DNA of 64,000 bases from positions 44,482 to 108,481 of the forward strand of contig QXWR01000014.1 of NCBI GenBank assembly GCA_009911065.1, in the 5' to 3' direction. The DNA comes from Clostridiaceae bacterium (GTDB taxonomy: Bacteria > Bacillota > Clostridia > Lachnospirales > Lachnospiraceae). Under the pieces are notes generated by a model. It was not told where the DNA came from, made no database searches, and saw nothing but the letters and a program-made list of their open reading frames with translations. Position numbers and translations under genes: made by a program. Each line of letters starts with the position of its first letter. Position 1 is the stretch's first letter. Shown one piece after another: positions 16,474 through 24,461 of this stretch.

Positions 16474-17328
16474 ATGAATTTTATATTAAACGAAAGATCT
16501 CTTCATGGGCAATTTGAAAGTGTGGAGGATTTTCTGAAAAGCCTGTCGGCAAATTTGAAATGTTTTGGGTTGGTGCGCCAACAGGCAGAGGGGAAGATAC
16601 GAAAGCTGGCTGATTTTTATAAATGTCAGGTTACATCAGATATAACGTTAGGAGAACTAAAACAATATCCTCGAACTGATGAACTGTTAAGGATGAGAAT
16701 CGCATTTGATAAAGAAATGAAAACAGAACCATATTGGGATCTGGCCCCAGTTCATAATTATGGGATACAGTACTGGATGAATGGGGAGGATGTGTCAGCT
16801 ACAGCATTGGCAGAGGCAGCGGCCAGAGAAGAGGGATTATTATCGTTTGATTCAAAAATATACAAAGATCAAAAGCTAACCATTCAACAAAATGAGACAA
16901 TACATGAGGTGATTTCCGTCTATCATCCAAGATATTTGGTTGAGTGTTTTGAGAAGCAGATGGGATTAGGAAGGAATATTTGCCTGAAAGCCCGCTATGA
17001 TGGAACCCGATTAGACTGTTCCGTGTTGGAGGAATCTTATGGAGCGGATATTTTGGAGAAGGAAGAATATCGTCAGCTTTTGGGAACTTTGGATAAATTT
17101 GTCAGGCATGATTCTTGGGAAACCATAGATTTGGATGATGGTCTGGAATATAAAAAATATACGCCTGCTTCTGAGGAAGAAGATTGGTTTCGAGGTGGGG
17201 AATATGGTGATCTTACCATTATGAAATTTCGCTTCAGTGGAAAAATGAGATGTTTTGGATATCGGAAAGGAGAACGATTCCGGCTTCTGCGAATAGAACG
17301 GGATCACAAAAAGAGCAACAAAGGTTAA
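16474..17328 (+). CDS. Unknown protein, candidate effector of the ATPase cassette
   Basis: 284 residues; I do not recognise the family. It starts 3 bases after the ATPase stop codon, preceded by GGGGTGG, so it is almost certainly part of the same unit. Visible features: no signal peptide or membrane segment, a helical start (VEDFLKSLSANLKCFGL), a central ALAEAAAREEGLLSFD segment (111-125), and a C-terminal stretch at ~249-280 with IMKFRFSGKMRCFGYRKG and LLRIERDHKK. The alternating basic strands and final DHK recall small RNase-like folds such as RelE, but that is only a resemblance. An effector role is inferred from position. Confidence 0.65.
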   Translation: MNFILNERSLHGQFESVEDFLKSLSANLKCFGLVRQQAEGKIRKLADFYKCQVTSDITLGELKQYPRTDELLRMRIAFDKEMKTEPYWDLAPVHNYGIQYWMNGEDVSATALAEAAAREEGLLSFDSKIYKDQKLTIQQNETIHEVISVYHPRYLVECFEKQMGLGRNICLKARYDGTRLDCSVLEESYGADILEKEEYRQLLGTLDKFVRHDSWETIDLDDGLEYKKYTPASEEEDWFRGGEYGDLTIMKFRFSGKMRCFGYRKGERFRLLRIERDHKKSNKG

Positions 17329-17363
17329 TTTTGACAAGGGAAAAGAAAAGGGGAAGGAAGGAC

Positions 17364-18101
17364 ATGTCAATAGGCGTTATAACAGATGTATTAGCAGTGG
17401 CAGTAGGGGGAATCCTGGGAATGATAGCCGGAAACCGGATGTCAAGAGAGTTTGCAGAGAAACTGAATCTTGTTTTTGGAGCGTGCGCTTTGGGCATGGG
17501 AATCTGCTCTGCGATTCTCATAAAAAATATGCCTGCGGTGATTCTCTCCTTAGTGGTAGGGTCTTCCATAGGAATTGTGATTCATTTGGGAGAGTGGATT
17601 CAAAAAGGCGGGGCTTTGATGCAAAAACCGATTGCAAAGCTTATGGGCGGCAGTTGTGATGACAAGGATGGGCTTTCTAAAGAAGAATCTCTTTCTTTGC
17701 TGGTGACAGCGATTGTGCTGTTTTGCGCCGGAGGAACCGGAATCTATGGGTGTCTTGACGCAGGAATGACGGGGGATAATACGATTTTATTGTCAAAGGC
17801 GATTTTGGATTTGTTTACGGCAATGGTGTTTGCCTGCAGCCTGGGGGCAGTGGTGTCTCTGGTGGCAGTACCGCAGCTGGTAATTTTTATGCTTTTGTTT
17901 TATGGGGCAAAGCTGATTCTCCCACTGACAACGCCAGACATGATTGCTGATTTTAAGGCGTGTGGCGGATTCCTTTTGATTGCCACAGGACTAAGGATGG
18001 CAAAGATTCAGGACTTTCCTATCGCGGACATGCTTCCTGCCATGGTGCTTGTGATGCCTTTCAGTTATATGTGGATGAACTGGGTGATACCGCACCTTTG
18101 A
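17364..18101 (+). CDS. DUF554 family membrane protein
   Basis: A 245-residue membrane protein with about seven hydrophobic segments. IGVITDVLAVAVGGILG at the start, LNLVFGACALGMGI, CAGGTGIYGCLDAGMTGD and MLPAMVLVMPFSY fit DUF554 (YdfK/YqgA type), a family of unknown transport function. ATG 17364 was chosen with GGAAGGA just upstream; the longer in-frame extension overlaps the previous gene. It begins 35 bases after the ATPase cassette and could be read through from it, but its conserved nature suggests an independent housekeeping gene. Confidence 0.85.
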   Translation: MSIGVITDVLAVAVGGILGMIAGNRMSREFAEKLNLVFGACALGMGICSAILIKNMPAVILSLVVGSSIGIVIHLGEWIQKGGALMQKPIAKLMGGSCDDKDGLSKEESLSLLVTAIVLFCAGGTGIYGCLDAGMTGDNTILLSKAILDLFTAMVFACSLGAVVSLVAVPQLVIFMLLFYGAKLILPLTTPDMIADFKACGGFLLIATGLRMAKIQDFPIADMLPAMVLVMPFSYMWMNWVIPHL

Positions 18102-18147
18102 ACAGGAAAGCGGATATACTGACAATAGCAGGGAGTATTTTTTCATA

Positions 18148-18176
18148 TTGAAATGATATGAATTAAATGGTATAAT
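18148..18176 (+). promoter_or_regulatory. Promoter of the nifS-nifU-mnmA operon
   Basis: TTGAAA (18148-18153), 17-base spacer, TATAAT (18171-18176). A leader with a short inverted repeat (ACGATC / GATCGT, starting near 18187) runs to the nifS start at 18257. No iscR-type repressor gene is present next door. Confidence 0.75.
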
Positions 18177-18256
18177 GGTAAAGAGACGATCCAGACAAAA
18201 AGATCGTGTGGAACGTCTTTCTATGAATGATGATTTGGAAAGGTGGATTTTTATAG

Positions 18257-19438
18257 ATGAAAAAGATCATTTATCTGGATAACGCTGCGACGACCAGAAC
18301 AAAACCAGAGGTTGTGGAGGCGATGCTTCCCTATTTTACAGAACATTATGGCAACCCTTCGTCTGTGTATGACTTTTCCGGGCCAGCAAAGGAGGCTGTC
18401 CGTGAGGCAAGGCAGCTGATTGCAGATGCTATCGGCGCACAGGCCAGAGAGATTTATTTCACCGGCGGCGGAACCGAGGCAGATAACTGGGCCATTAAGG
18501 CAGCAGCAGACGCCTATAAAGAAAAGGGAAATCACATCATTACCAGCAAGATTGAACATCATGCAGTTTTGCATACTTGTGAATATCTGGAAAAACACGG
18601 ATTTGAGGTGACATACCTGGATGTGGATGAGAATGGGGTGGTGAAACTGGAGGAGCTGAAAAAGGCAATCCGGCCAGAGACCATTTTGATTTCCATTATG
18701 TTTGCCAACAACGAGATTGGAACCATTCAGCCGATTGGGGAGATCGGAAAGATTGCCAAAGAACATGGGATATTGTTTCACACGGATGCAGTTCAGGCAT
18801 TTGGCCACCTTCCGATTGATGTGAATGACCTTTCCATTGATATGATGAGTGCCAGCGGCCATAAGATCAACGGACCGAAGGGAATTGGATTTTTGTATAT
18901 TCGTACTGGCGTGAAGATCCGCTCCTTTATCCATGGGGGAGCACAGGAAAGGAAGCGGCGGGCAGGAACGGAAAATGTGGTGGGAATCGTAGGTTTTGGC
19001 AAGGCGGTCCAGCTGGCTATGGCCACTATGGAGGAACGGGCCTGCCATGAACGGGAATTGCGGGACTATCTGATGGAACGGATTATGGAGGAAATTCCTT
19101 ACACCCGCATTAACGGAGACCGGATCAACCGTCTTCCCAACAATGCCAATTTTGCTTTTCAGTTTATTGAGGGGGAATCCTTGTTGATTATGCTGGACAG
19201 CAAGGGAATCTGTGGTTCCAGCGGTTCTGCGTGTACTTCCGGTTCTCTGGACCCTTCCCACGTGCTGCTGGCCATTGGCCTGCCTCACGAGATTGCCCAT
19301 GGTTCCCTGCGGTTGACGATGAGTGAGGAGAATACAAAGGAAGATATGGATTTTGTGGTGGAGAGCATAAAAGGAATTGTGGAGCGGTTACGGAATATGT
19401 CGCCTCTTTACGAAGATTTTATGAAGAAGAGTCAATAA
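18257..19438 (+). CDS. nifS: Cysteine desulfurase, NifS/IscS type
   Basis: 393 residues, PLP-dependent, fold type I. It takes sulfur from cysteine as a persulfide and passes it to the scaffold and thiolation partners encoded downstream. YLDNAATTRTKPEVVEAM opens the protein. The PLP lysine lies in SGHKINGPKGIGFLYI (near 205), and the persulfide Cys is in SSGSACTSGSLDPSHVL (near 325), the long-loop arrangement of the NifS/IscS group rather than SufS. First gene of an operon with nifU and mnmA: sulfur for Fe-S clusters and for tRNA 2-thiouridine. Confidence 0.93.
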   Translation: MKKIIYLDNAATTRTKPEVVEAMLPYFTEHYGNPSSVYDFSGPAKEAVREARQLIADAIGAQAREIYFTGGGTEADNWAIKAAADAYKEKGNHIITSKIEHHAVLHTCEYLEKHGFEVTYLDVDENGVVKLEELKKAIRPETILISIMFANNEIGTIQPIGEIGKIAKEHGILFHTDAVQAFGHLPIDVNDLSIDMMSASGHKINGPKGIGFLYIRTGVKIRSFIHGGAQERKRRAGTENVVGIVGFGKAVQLAMATMEERACHERELRDYLMERIMEEIPYTRINGDRINRLPNNANFAFQFIEGESLLIMLDSKGICGSSGSACTSGSLDPSHVLLAIGLPHEIAHGSLRLTMSEENTKEDMDFVVESIKGIVERLRNMSPLYEDFMKKSQ

Positions 19439-19501
19439 ATGATTTTGAAGTAATGGAAAAAATCAAACGCAACAAAAGGATGGAAGACAGGAGAGAATAC
19501 T

Positions 19502-19939
19502 ATGTATACAGAAAAAGTCATGGATCATTTTGAACACCCAAGAAATGTGGGAGAGATTGAGAATCCCAGCGGCATGGGAACCGTGGGAAACGCCAAGTGC
19601 GGCGATATTATGCGGATTTATCTGGATATTGATGATAACCAGGTGATTCGGGATGTGAAATTTAAGACCTTTGGCTGCGGTGCGGCAGTGGCAACCAGCA
19701 GCATGGCAACCGAGCTGGTAAAGGGAAAGACCGTTCAGGAAGCTATGGCTGTCACCAACCAGGCTGTGATGGAGGCTTTGGACGGACTGCCTCCGGTAAA
19801 AGTCCACTGTTCTTTGCTGGCCGAAGAGGCGATTCATGCGGCTTTGTGGGATTATGCTCAGAAGAATGGGATTCAGATTGAGGGATTGTCGCAGCCAAAA
19901 AGCGACATCAGCGAACATGACGAAGATGAGGAATATTGA
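19502..19939 (+). CDS. nifU: Fe-S cluster assembly scaffold, NifU/IscU type
   Basis: 145 residues, the N-terminal IscU-like domain only. The three cluster-ligand cysteines are visible: AKCGDIMRIYLDI, FGCGAAVATSSMA and VHCSLLAEEAI. MYTEKVMDHFEHPRNVGEI is the standard start. It assembles Fe-S clusters from sulfur delivered by NifS. It lies 63 bases after nifS and its stop codon overlaps the mnmA start (ATGA), so translation is coupled. Confidence 0.93.
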   Translation: MYTEKVMDHFEHPRNVGEIENPSGMGTVGNAKCGDIMRIYLDIDDNQVIRDVKFKTFGCGAAVATSSMATELVKGKTVQEAMAVTNQAVMEALDGLPPVKVHCSLLAEEAIHAALWDYAQKNGIQIEGLSQPKSDISEHDEDEEY

Positions 19940-21012
19940 TGAGTAAGGTAGTAGTAGGCATGTCAGGCGGCGTCGATTCTTCGGTGGCCGCCTGGTTGTT
20001 AAAACAGCAGGGCCATGAAGTGATTGGCGTTACCATGCAGATCTGGCAGGATGAAGAGCCGGAGCTTGTGGAGGAAAAAGGGGGCTGCTGCGGTTTACAG
20101 GCAGTGGAGGACGCCAGAAGAGTGGCGTGGCAGCTGGGGATTCCTTATTATGTAATGAATTTTAAAAAGGAATTTAAAACTCATGTGATGGATTATTTTA
20201 CCGATGAATACATCAGAGGAAGGACACCGAATCCCTGTATTGCCTGTAACCGGTATGTGAAATGGGAGGCTCTTTTGGAGAGAAGCCTGAAGATAGGGGC
20301 TGAATATATTGCCACAGGCCATTATGCGAAGATAGAGAAGTTGGAAAACGGACGTTTTGCCCTGAAAAAGTCAGCAGCATTTGGAAAAGATCAGACGTAT
20401 GCCTTGTATAACCTTACCCAGGAGCAGCTGTCTCGCACTTTGATGCCAGCAGGCGCCTATACAAAAGAACAGATTCGGCAGATGGCAAAAGACCAGGGAC
20501 TTTTGGTGGCGGACAAGGCGGACAGTCAGGAAATTTGTTTTATTCCAGATCAGGATTATGCAGGATTTATCCGGCGGGAGAGAAGACTAGACCCAGAGCC
20601 AGGAAATTTTGTGGATTTAGACGGGAAGGTTTTAGGACGTCATAAGGGAATTATCCACTATACTGTGGGGCAGCGGAAGGGCTTGAATCTTTCCATGGGA
20701 AGGCCGGTATTTGTGGTGGAGATTCGTCCCAAGACCAATGAAGTGGTGATCGGAGAGGCAAATGACGTGTTTACGGACAGACTGATTTGTGATAAACTGA
20801 ACTGGATGGCAACGGACGGACTTCATGGAGAAGAACGGCAGGTTACGGTAAAGATACGGTACAGTCATAAAGGGGCGCGTGGAGTGATTTGGGAAACAGG
20901 CCCAGATCAGGTGGAATGTCGTTTTCTGGAGCCAGTTCGGGCTGTGACTCCCGGACAGGCAGCTGTGTTTTATGATGGGGATTATGTGATTGGAGGAGGA
21001 ACCATCTGTTGA
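19939..21012 (+). CDS. mnmA: tRNA-specific 2-thiouridylase MnmA
   Basis: 357 residues. It activates U34 of Lys/Glu/Gln tRNAs with ATP and inserts sulfur to give s2U. The PP-loop GMSGGVDSSVAAWLL is at 8-22. NPCIACNRYVKW carries the first catalytic Cys and SQEICFIPDQDY the second. GQRKGLNL and a C-terminal beta-barrel with PGQAAVFYDGDYVIGGG complete the family pattern. ATG 19939 overlaps the nifU stop; TTG 19936 in frame is an unlikely start. Sulfur probably comes directly from the operon's NifS. Confidence 0.95.
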   Translation: MSKVVVGMSGGVDSSVAAWLLKQQGHEVIGVTMQIWQDEEPELVEEKGGCCGLQAVEDARRVAWQLGIPYYVMNFKKEFKTHVMDYFTDEYIRGRTPNPCIACNRYVKWEALLERSLKIGAEYIATGHYAKIEKLENGRFALKKSAAFGKDQTYALYNLTQEQLSRTLMPAGAYTKEQIRQMAKDQGLLVADKADSQEICFIPDQDYAGFIRRERRLDPEPGNFVDLDGKVLGRHKGIIHYTVGQRKGLNLSMGRPVFVVEIRPKTNEVVIGEANDVFTDRLICDKLNWMATDGLHGEERQVTVKIRYSHKGARGVIWETGPDQVECRFLEPVRAVTPGQAAVFYDGDYVIGGGTIC

Positions 21013-21094
21013 CAGGCAAAAACAGGAGAAATCACAAGTTTGCGCAGGTTCTGGAAAGGCAGAACAAAAATCGAGTCTAAAAATGGAGGAAATG

Positions 21095-22378
21095 ATGAAT
21101 CATATGAAAAAATGGAAGAAAGCTTTGGCCCTGACCGGAGGGATGGCTGTGCTGACAGCCGTTTTAGCCGGGTGCCAGATGAAAAAATATGAAGAGATTC
21201 CTTTGCCGGAGACAACTGTAAAAAGCAGTTATGAGGCAGAGGGGAATGCAGTGGAGGAAGAAACCGAAAAGAAAGGAAGCTCAGTGGAAAGGGAGACATT
21301 TGCAAATCCAGCGAACCAGTCCCATGAGGTGGAGAGCAGTCCAGTAAAGGCAGAGATTACAAAAGAGACAGCTCCTGCAATGGAAACCAGGGATGAGACG
21401 GTTTATGTAAATGCAACAGATTTAAACGTGCGGGTTTCTCCAAGCAGCACAGCTTCCTCTGTTGGAAAACTTAACCGGGGAGCAAAACTTCGGCGTACTG
21501 GATATAGTCAATCCTGGAGCCGGGTCATTTATCAGGACCGGGAATGTTATGTAGCGTCCCAATATTTGACAGATCTTGCGCCAGCTTCCCAGGAAACGGC
21601 GGCTCCTTTGACGTCCTCTTCTCAAGGGGGAGAGATTGGTCTTAACGGTGATTGGAAATATGCAGGATATTCCAAAATCAATTCGGGAAAAGCGGTTCTC
21701 TATAAAGCGGAAGGAAACAACCGCAAGGGGAAAGTAGTCTGTGTGAATGCAGGCCACGGAACCACAGGAGGCTCCAGCGTAAAGACCCAGTGCCATCCGG
21801 ACGGAACGCCAAAGGTAACAGGAGGAAGTACAGCAGCAGGAGCTACTACTGCCGCAGCCATCAGCAGTGGCATGACTTTTGCAGACGGAACCCAGGAGGC
21901 AAAAGTTACTTTGGCTCTTGCAAAGGTTTTGAAGGATAAGCTTTTGGCCAGAGGATTTGATGTGCTGATGATTCGGGAATCCGATGATGTTCAGTTAGAT
22001 AATATTGCCCGGACGGTTCTTGCCAACAACATGGCAGATTGTCATATTGCCATCCATTATGATTCTACGTCTAAGGATAAAGGGGCATTTTATATGAGTG
22101 TTCCGAATGTGGCTTCTTACCGGGCCATGGAGCCGGTGGCATCCCACTGGCAGCAGCACCACGCTTTGGGAGACAACCTGATTGCCGGATTAAAAGGGGT
22201 TGGGGTGAAGATTTTTTCAGATGGGAAGATGGAGATGGATTTGACACAGACTTCCTATTCTACGGTTCCATCGGTGGATATTGAGGTGGGAGATAAGGCG
22301 TCGGATCACTCAGCTGCCGCTTTAGATAAGTTGGGAAATGGGCTGGCAGATGGGGTGGAGTTGTTTTTTGCCAACTAA
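21095..22378 (+). CDS. Lipoprotein N-acetylmuramoyl-L-alanine amidase with SH3 domain
   Basis: 427 residues: lipobox VLAGC near Cys27, an acidic Ser/Thr-rich linker, a bacterial SH3 domain at ~105-165 (VYVNATDLNVRVSPS, VGKLNRGAKL, CYVASQYL), then an amidase_3-type catalytic domain at ~205-425 (KVVCVNAGHG, KVTLALAKVLKDKL, MADCHIAIHYDS, SVDIEVGD). It should cleave the amide between MurNAc and the stem peptide at the cell surface. ATG 21095 was chosen: GGAGGA ends 5 bases before it; the 35-residue in-frame extension overlaps mnmA. Zinc ligands fit the family, though a His/Gly-rich insertion (SSVKTQCHPDG) is unusual. Probably a separate transcript from mnmA. Confidence 0.87.
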   Translation: MNHMKKWKKALALTGGMAVLTAVLAGCQMKKYEEIPLPETTVKSSYEAEGNAVEEETEKKGSSVERETFANPANQSHEVESSPVKAEITKETAPAMETRDETVYVNATDLNVRVSPSSTASSVGKLNRGAKLRRTGYSQSWSRVIYQDRECYVASQYLTDLAPASQETAAPLTSSSQGGEIGLNGDWKYAGYSKINSGKAVLYKAEGNNRKGKVVCVNAGHGTTGGSSVKTQCHPDGTPKVTGGSTAAGATTAAAISSGMTFADGTQEAKVTLALAKVLKDKLLARGFDVLMIRESDDVQLDNIARTVLANNMADCHIAIHYDSTSKDKGAFYMSVPNVASYRAMEPVASHWQQHHALGDNLIAGLKGVGVKIFSDGKMEMDLTQTSYSTVPSVDIEVGDKASDHSAAALDKLGNGLADGVELFFAN

Positions 22379-22390
22379 TGCAATGGCGTA

Positions 22391-22556
22391 CTAGTATAAC
22401 TCGATTTAAATAACCTTACATTTCGCTGGTCTGCTTTCCCGATAGCACAAAGGAAAAATGCTCAACGTAGCACCACTACGCCTCCGCTTTTTCCTTTGTG
22501 TTATCGAAAAAGCATCCGCACCGAAAATGAAAGGTATTTAAATCGAGTCATACTAG
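22391..22556. repeat. Palindromic repeat element B (166 bp)
   Basis: The left arm starts CTAGTATAACTCGATTTAAA and the right arm ends with its near-exact reverse complement, finishing TACTAG at 22556; about 35 bases pair at the ends. Inner arms also pair (AGCACAAAGGAAAAA with TTTTTCCTTTGTG), and the middle reads AACGTAGCACCACTACGCC, similar to the centre of element C. It lies in the 376-base gap between the amidase gene and the tRNA; the other ~130 bases hold the tRNA promoter and nothing else I recognise. Confidence 0.75.
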
Positions 22557-22684
22557 AAGAGTTACTTAGAAGAATGATGGAATATAGGTCCGGATTTTCT
22601 TTGGATAAATGGCTTTATAAAACAAATAAGTGTTTTAAATTTTAAAGGGTTGGGAAATTATTTCAAAAATATGGAAAGCACCCA

Positions 22685-22713
22685 TTTACAATTAGAACAA
22701 AATCTTGTATAAT
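22685..22713 (+). promoter_or_regulatory. Promoter of tRNA-Ser
   Basis: TTTACA (22685-22690), 17-base spacer, TATAAT (22708-22713), about 42 bases upstream of the tRNA 5' end. Confidence 0.7.
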
Positions 22714-22754
22714 GATTTCGTTGGTTTTTAAGAGGAATGTCATAGACAAGATTT

Positions 22755-22845
22755 GGAGAGTTATCGAAGTGGTCATAACGAGCTGCACTCGAAATGCAGT
22801 TGTCCTTTACTGGGCACGTGGGTTCGAATCCCACACTCTCCGCCA
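22755..22845 (+). tRNA. tRNA-Ser (anticodon CGA)
   Basis: The acceptor arm GGAGAGT pairs with ACTCTCC (22835-22841); G is the discriminator and CCA is encoded. The anticodon stem CTGCA/TGCAG encloses CTCGAAA, giving anticodon CGA. A long variable arm, typical of class II tRNA-Ser, precedes GTGGGTTCGAATCCCAC. It reads UCG codons. Confidence 0.95.
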
Positions 22846-22856
22846 GAAATCTACGT

Positions 22857-22889
22857 CCACAAGCGGGTTTGTCGCTTGTGGGCTTTTTC
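22857..22889 (+). terminator. Terminator of tRNA-Ser
   Basis: CCACAAGCG pairs with CGCTTGTGG, a short loop between, followed by GCTTTTTC, 12 bases after the tRNA. Confidence 0.85.
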
Positions 22890-22987
22890 ATTCCGCCGCT
22901 TTTTTGGGGAGTAAATCCTCAGTTCTCTCCTAAAATGGTTCGTTTTCGTGCAAAAAATGCCTTTATTCGAACTCTGCCCTATGTATT

Positions 22988-23018
22988 GGCGTATCTTCTG
23001 ATATGATACGCCGTTTTC
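22988..23018 (+). terminator. Second hairpin terminator downstream of tRNA-Ser
   Basis: GGCGTATC / GATACGCC stem with a 9-base loop followed by GTTTTCTT. No gene precedes it directly on this strand, so it may have belonged to a lost gene or be a backup for the tRNA. Confidence 0.55.
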
Positions 23019-23210
23019 TTACGAGATTACTCCCAATGCCCCACAAACATATTCTGGTATAGTATTAATAACAGCCCGTGTAAACTCGTCTAATTGATAT
23101 AAAGGCTTTCCATTATCATCTATATCCAAGTCAATCAAAAATGAATTTACATCATCTTCTTTAACCCTTGTTATAATAATATTTTTTCTATCAAAAGTCC
23201 TGTTTATCAC
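23019..23210 (-). CDS. Small hypothetical protein (63 aa)
   Basis: A 63-residue reading frame starting with GTG at 23210; AAAGG lies 8 bases ahead. The sequence is acidic (VKEDDVNSFLIDLDIDDNGK) and its amphipathic pattern (YQLDEFTRAVINTIPEY) looks like real protein, but I do not recognise it. It lies between the tRNA-Ser terminators and the truncated DUF1016 gene, on the same strand as the latter, and could be a remnant of a larger accessory gene. Confidence 0.35.
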   Translation of the reverse strand: MINRTFDRKNIIITRVKEDDVNSFLIDLDIDDNGKPLYQLDEFTRAVINTIPEYVCGALGVIS

Positions 23211-23339
23211 TTGAATCGCCTTTCTCTTATGATTAAAAAAAACTTAAAGATTCGGTTTGTTGATTACCTACATAAACATTATCGGCACACGCTCGAAATA
23301 TTAGTTAATAATTGTTTATTCAATCACTTGTCGTATAAA

Positions 23340-24284
23340 TCAATCCGTTTCCATGTCTTGGGTTTTTTTAATCTTTCCATTCTCCAACGCCCGATATTCC
23401 CGCCTTAATTCCTGTAACAGCTCTTCCTCACTTGGTAAATACAATTTATACTTTGATGCAAAAATCTGTGTCTCATTCTCTGGCAAAGTATATTTAACCA
23501 CCGATTCGCTCTTGTCCGCACATAACACAATGCCAATCGGCGGATTATCTCCCTCATTCATCAGCTCCCGCTCATAATAGTGAACATACATCTGCATCTG
23601 TCCTAAATCTTGATGGGTTAAGTCTCCGACTTTTAAATCAATCAGTACAAAACACTTCAAGATATAATTATAGAATACAAGGTCAATCCAGAAATGGCGT
23701 CCATCAAAGGTAATTCTTTTTTGTCTGGCGACAAAGGAAAATCCTCTCCCAAGTTCTAACAGAAACTTCTGCAAATGGGTAATTAAAGCTTGTTCCAAGT
23801 TGCTCTCATAGAAATCATCATTCAGATTCAGTCCAAGGAATTCAAGTACATAGGGGTCACGTATAATATCTTCGGGTGTTTTCGCTACTTCTGATGTCTG
23901 AATCTCAGCAGCAACCTTTTCTTTGTTTTTACTGGACAACAGCCTTTCATAAAAAAATGTGTTTATCTGGCGTTCAAGCTGTCTGGTACTCCACCCAGCC
24001 TTTACCGCTTCCTGCATATAAAATTCCCTTGCATTACCGTTTTCTACTTTCATTAAAAGTCTATAATGCGTCCAGCTCAATTCGTCACGCAGTGCGTGAC
24101 CATTTGGAAAAGTTAAATAAAATTGCCTCATATATTTTAAATTAGTAACCGTAAAACCTTTCCCAAAATCATGTGTCATCTGCTTGGAAAGCTCTTTCAG
24201 CAGTCCTGCGCCATACTCCGCCTTTTCATTTCCACCCTGCTCTTCTATAATGGACTTTCCAATATTCCAATATGCTTCCACCAA
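23340..24284 (-). pseudogene. DUF1016/YhcG-type PDDEXK nuclease gene, 5'-truncated
   Basis: 314 codons matching the DUF1016 family. The sequence begins at VEAYWNIGKSIIEEQGG, which in intact homologues lies some 20 or more residues inside the protein, after a segment ending in a VN-rich helix. In-frame TAA occurs two codons upstream of the only possible start (TTG 24284), with no ribosome binding site. The PDDEXK core is complete: RHFWIDLVFYN, CFVLIDLKVGDL and DLGQMQMYVHYYE. Such proteins accompany restriction or mobile regions. The rest of the gene is undamaged, so the loss may be recent, or a shorter product may still be made. Confidence 0.7.
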
Positions 24285-24314
24285 AATTTAATTCTTTCGA
24301 TACGGTTTTTAAGG

Positions 24315-24330
24315 GTAACATTCATGTTAC
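24315..24330. repeat. Short inverted repeat GTAACAT-TC-ATGTTAC
   Basis: A perfect 7-bp palindrome with a 2-base centre, in the sequence where the missing 5' end of the DUF1016 gene should be. Could be an operator or recombination scar. Confidence 0.4.
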
Positions 24331-24367
24331 GGTTCCCTTGGTGCCAGTGAGTAACCGTTCTTTACAA

Positions 24368-24393
24368 GGCTTTTTCCAAATTTGGAAAAAGCC
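24368..24393. repeat. 26-bp perfect palindrome upstream of the phosphatase gene
   Basis: GGCTTTTTCC / GGAAAAAGCC with AAATTT at the centre. No T-run follows outside the stem on either strand, so a terminator role is weak; it lies 68 bases before the phosphatase start. Confidence 0.45.
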
Positions 24394-24461
24394 CTATGAA
24401 ATTGATCCTATTTCTGCTAAAATAGGAGAGGGAAAATTTTTGATAAAGGAGCAGGGGAAAG

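Noticed and set aside
18251..19300. A 349-codon minus-strand frame opposite nifS
   Set aside because: Its plus-strand counterpart is a full cysteine desulfurase; the antisense frame arises from codon bias and has no start signal.
24368..24393. Perfect palindrome as a terminator for the DUF1016 or phosphatase gene
   Set aside because: No T-run follows the stem on either strand, and no gene ends just before it in the right direction.
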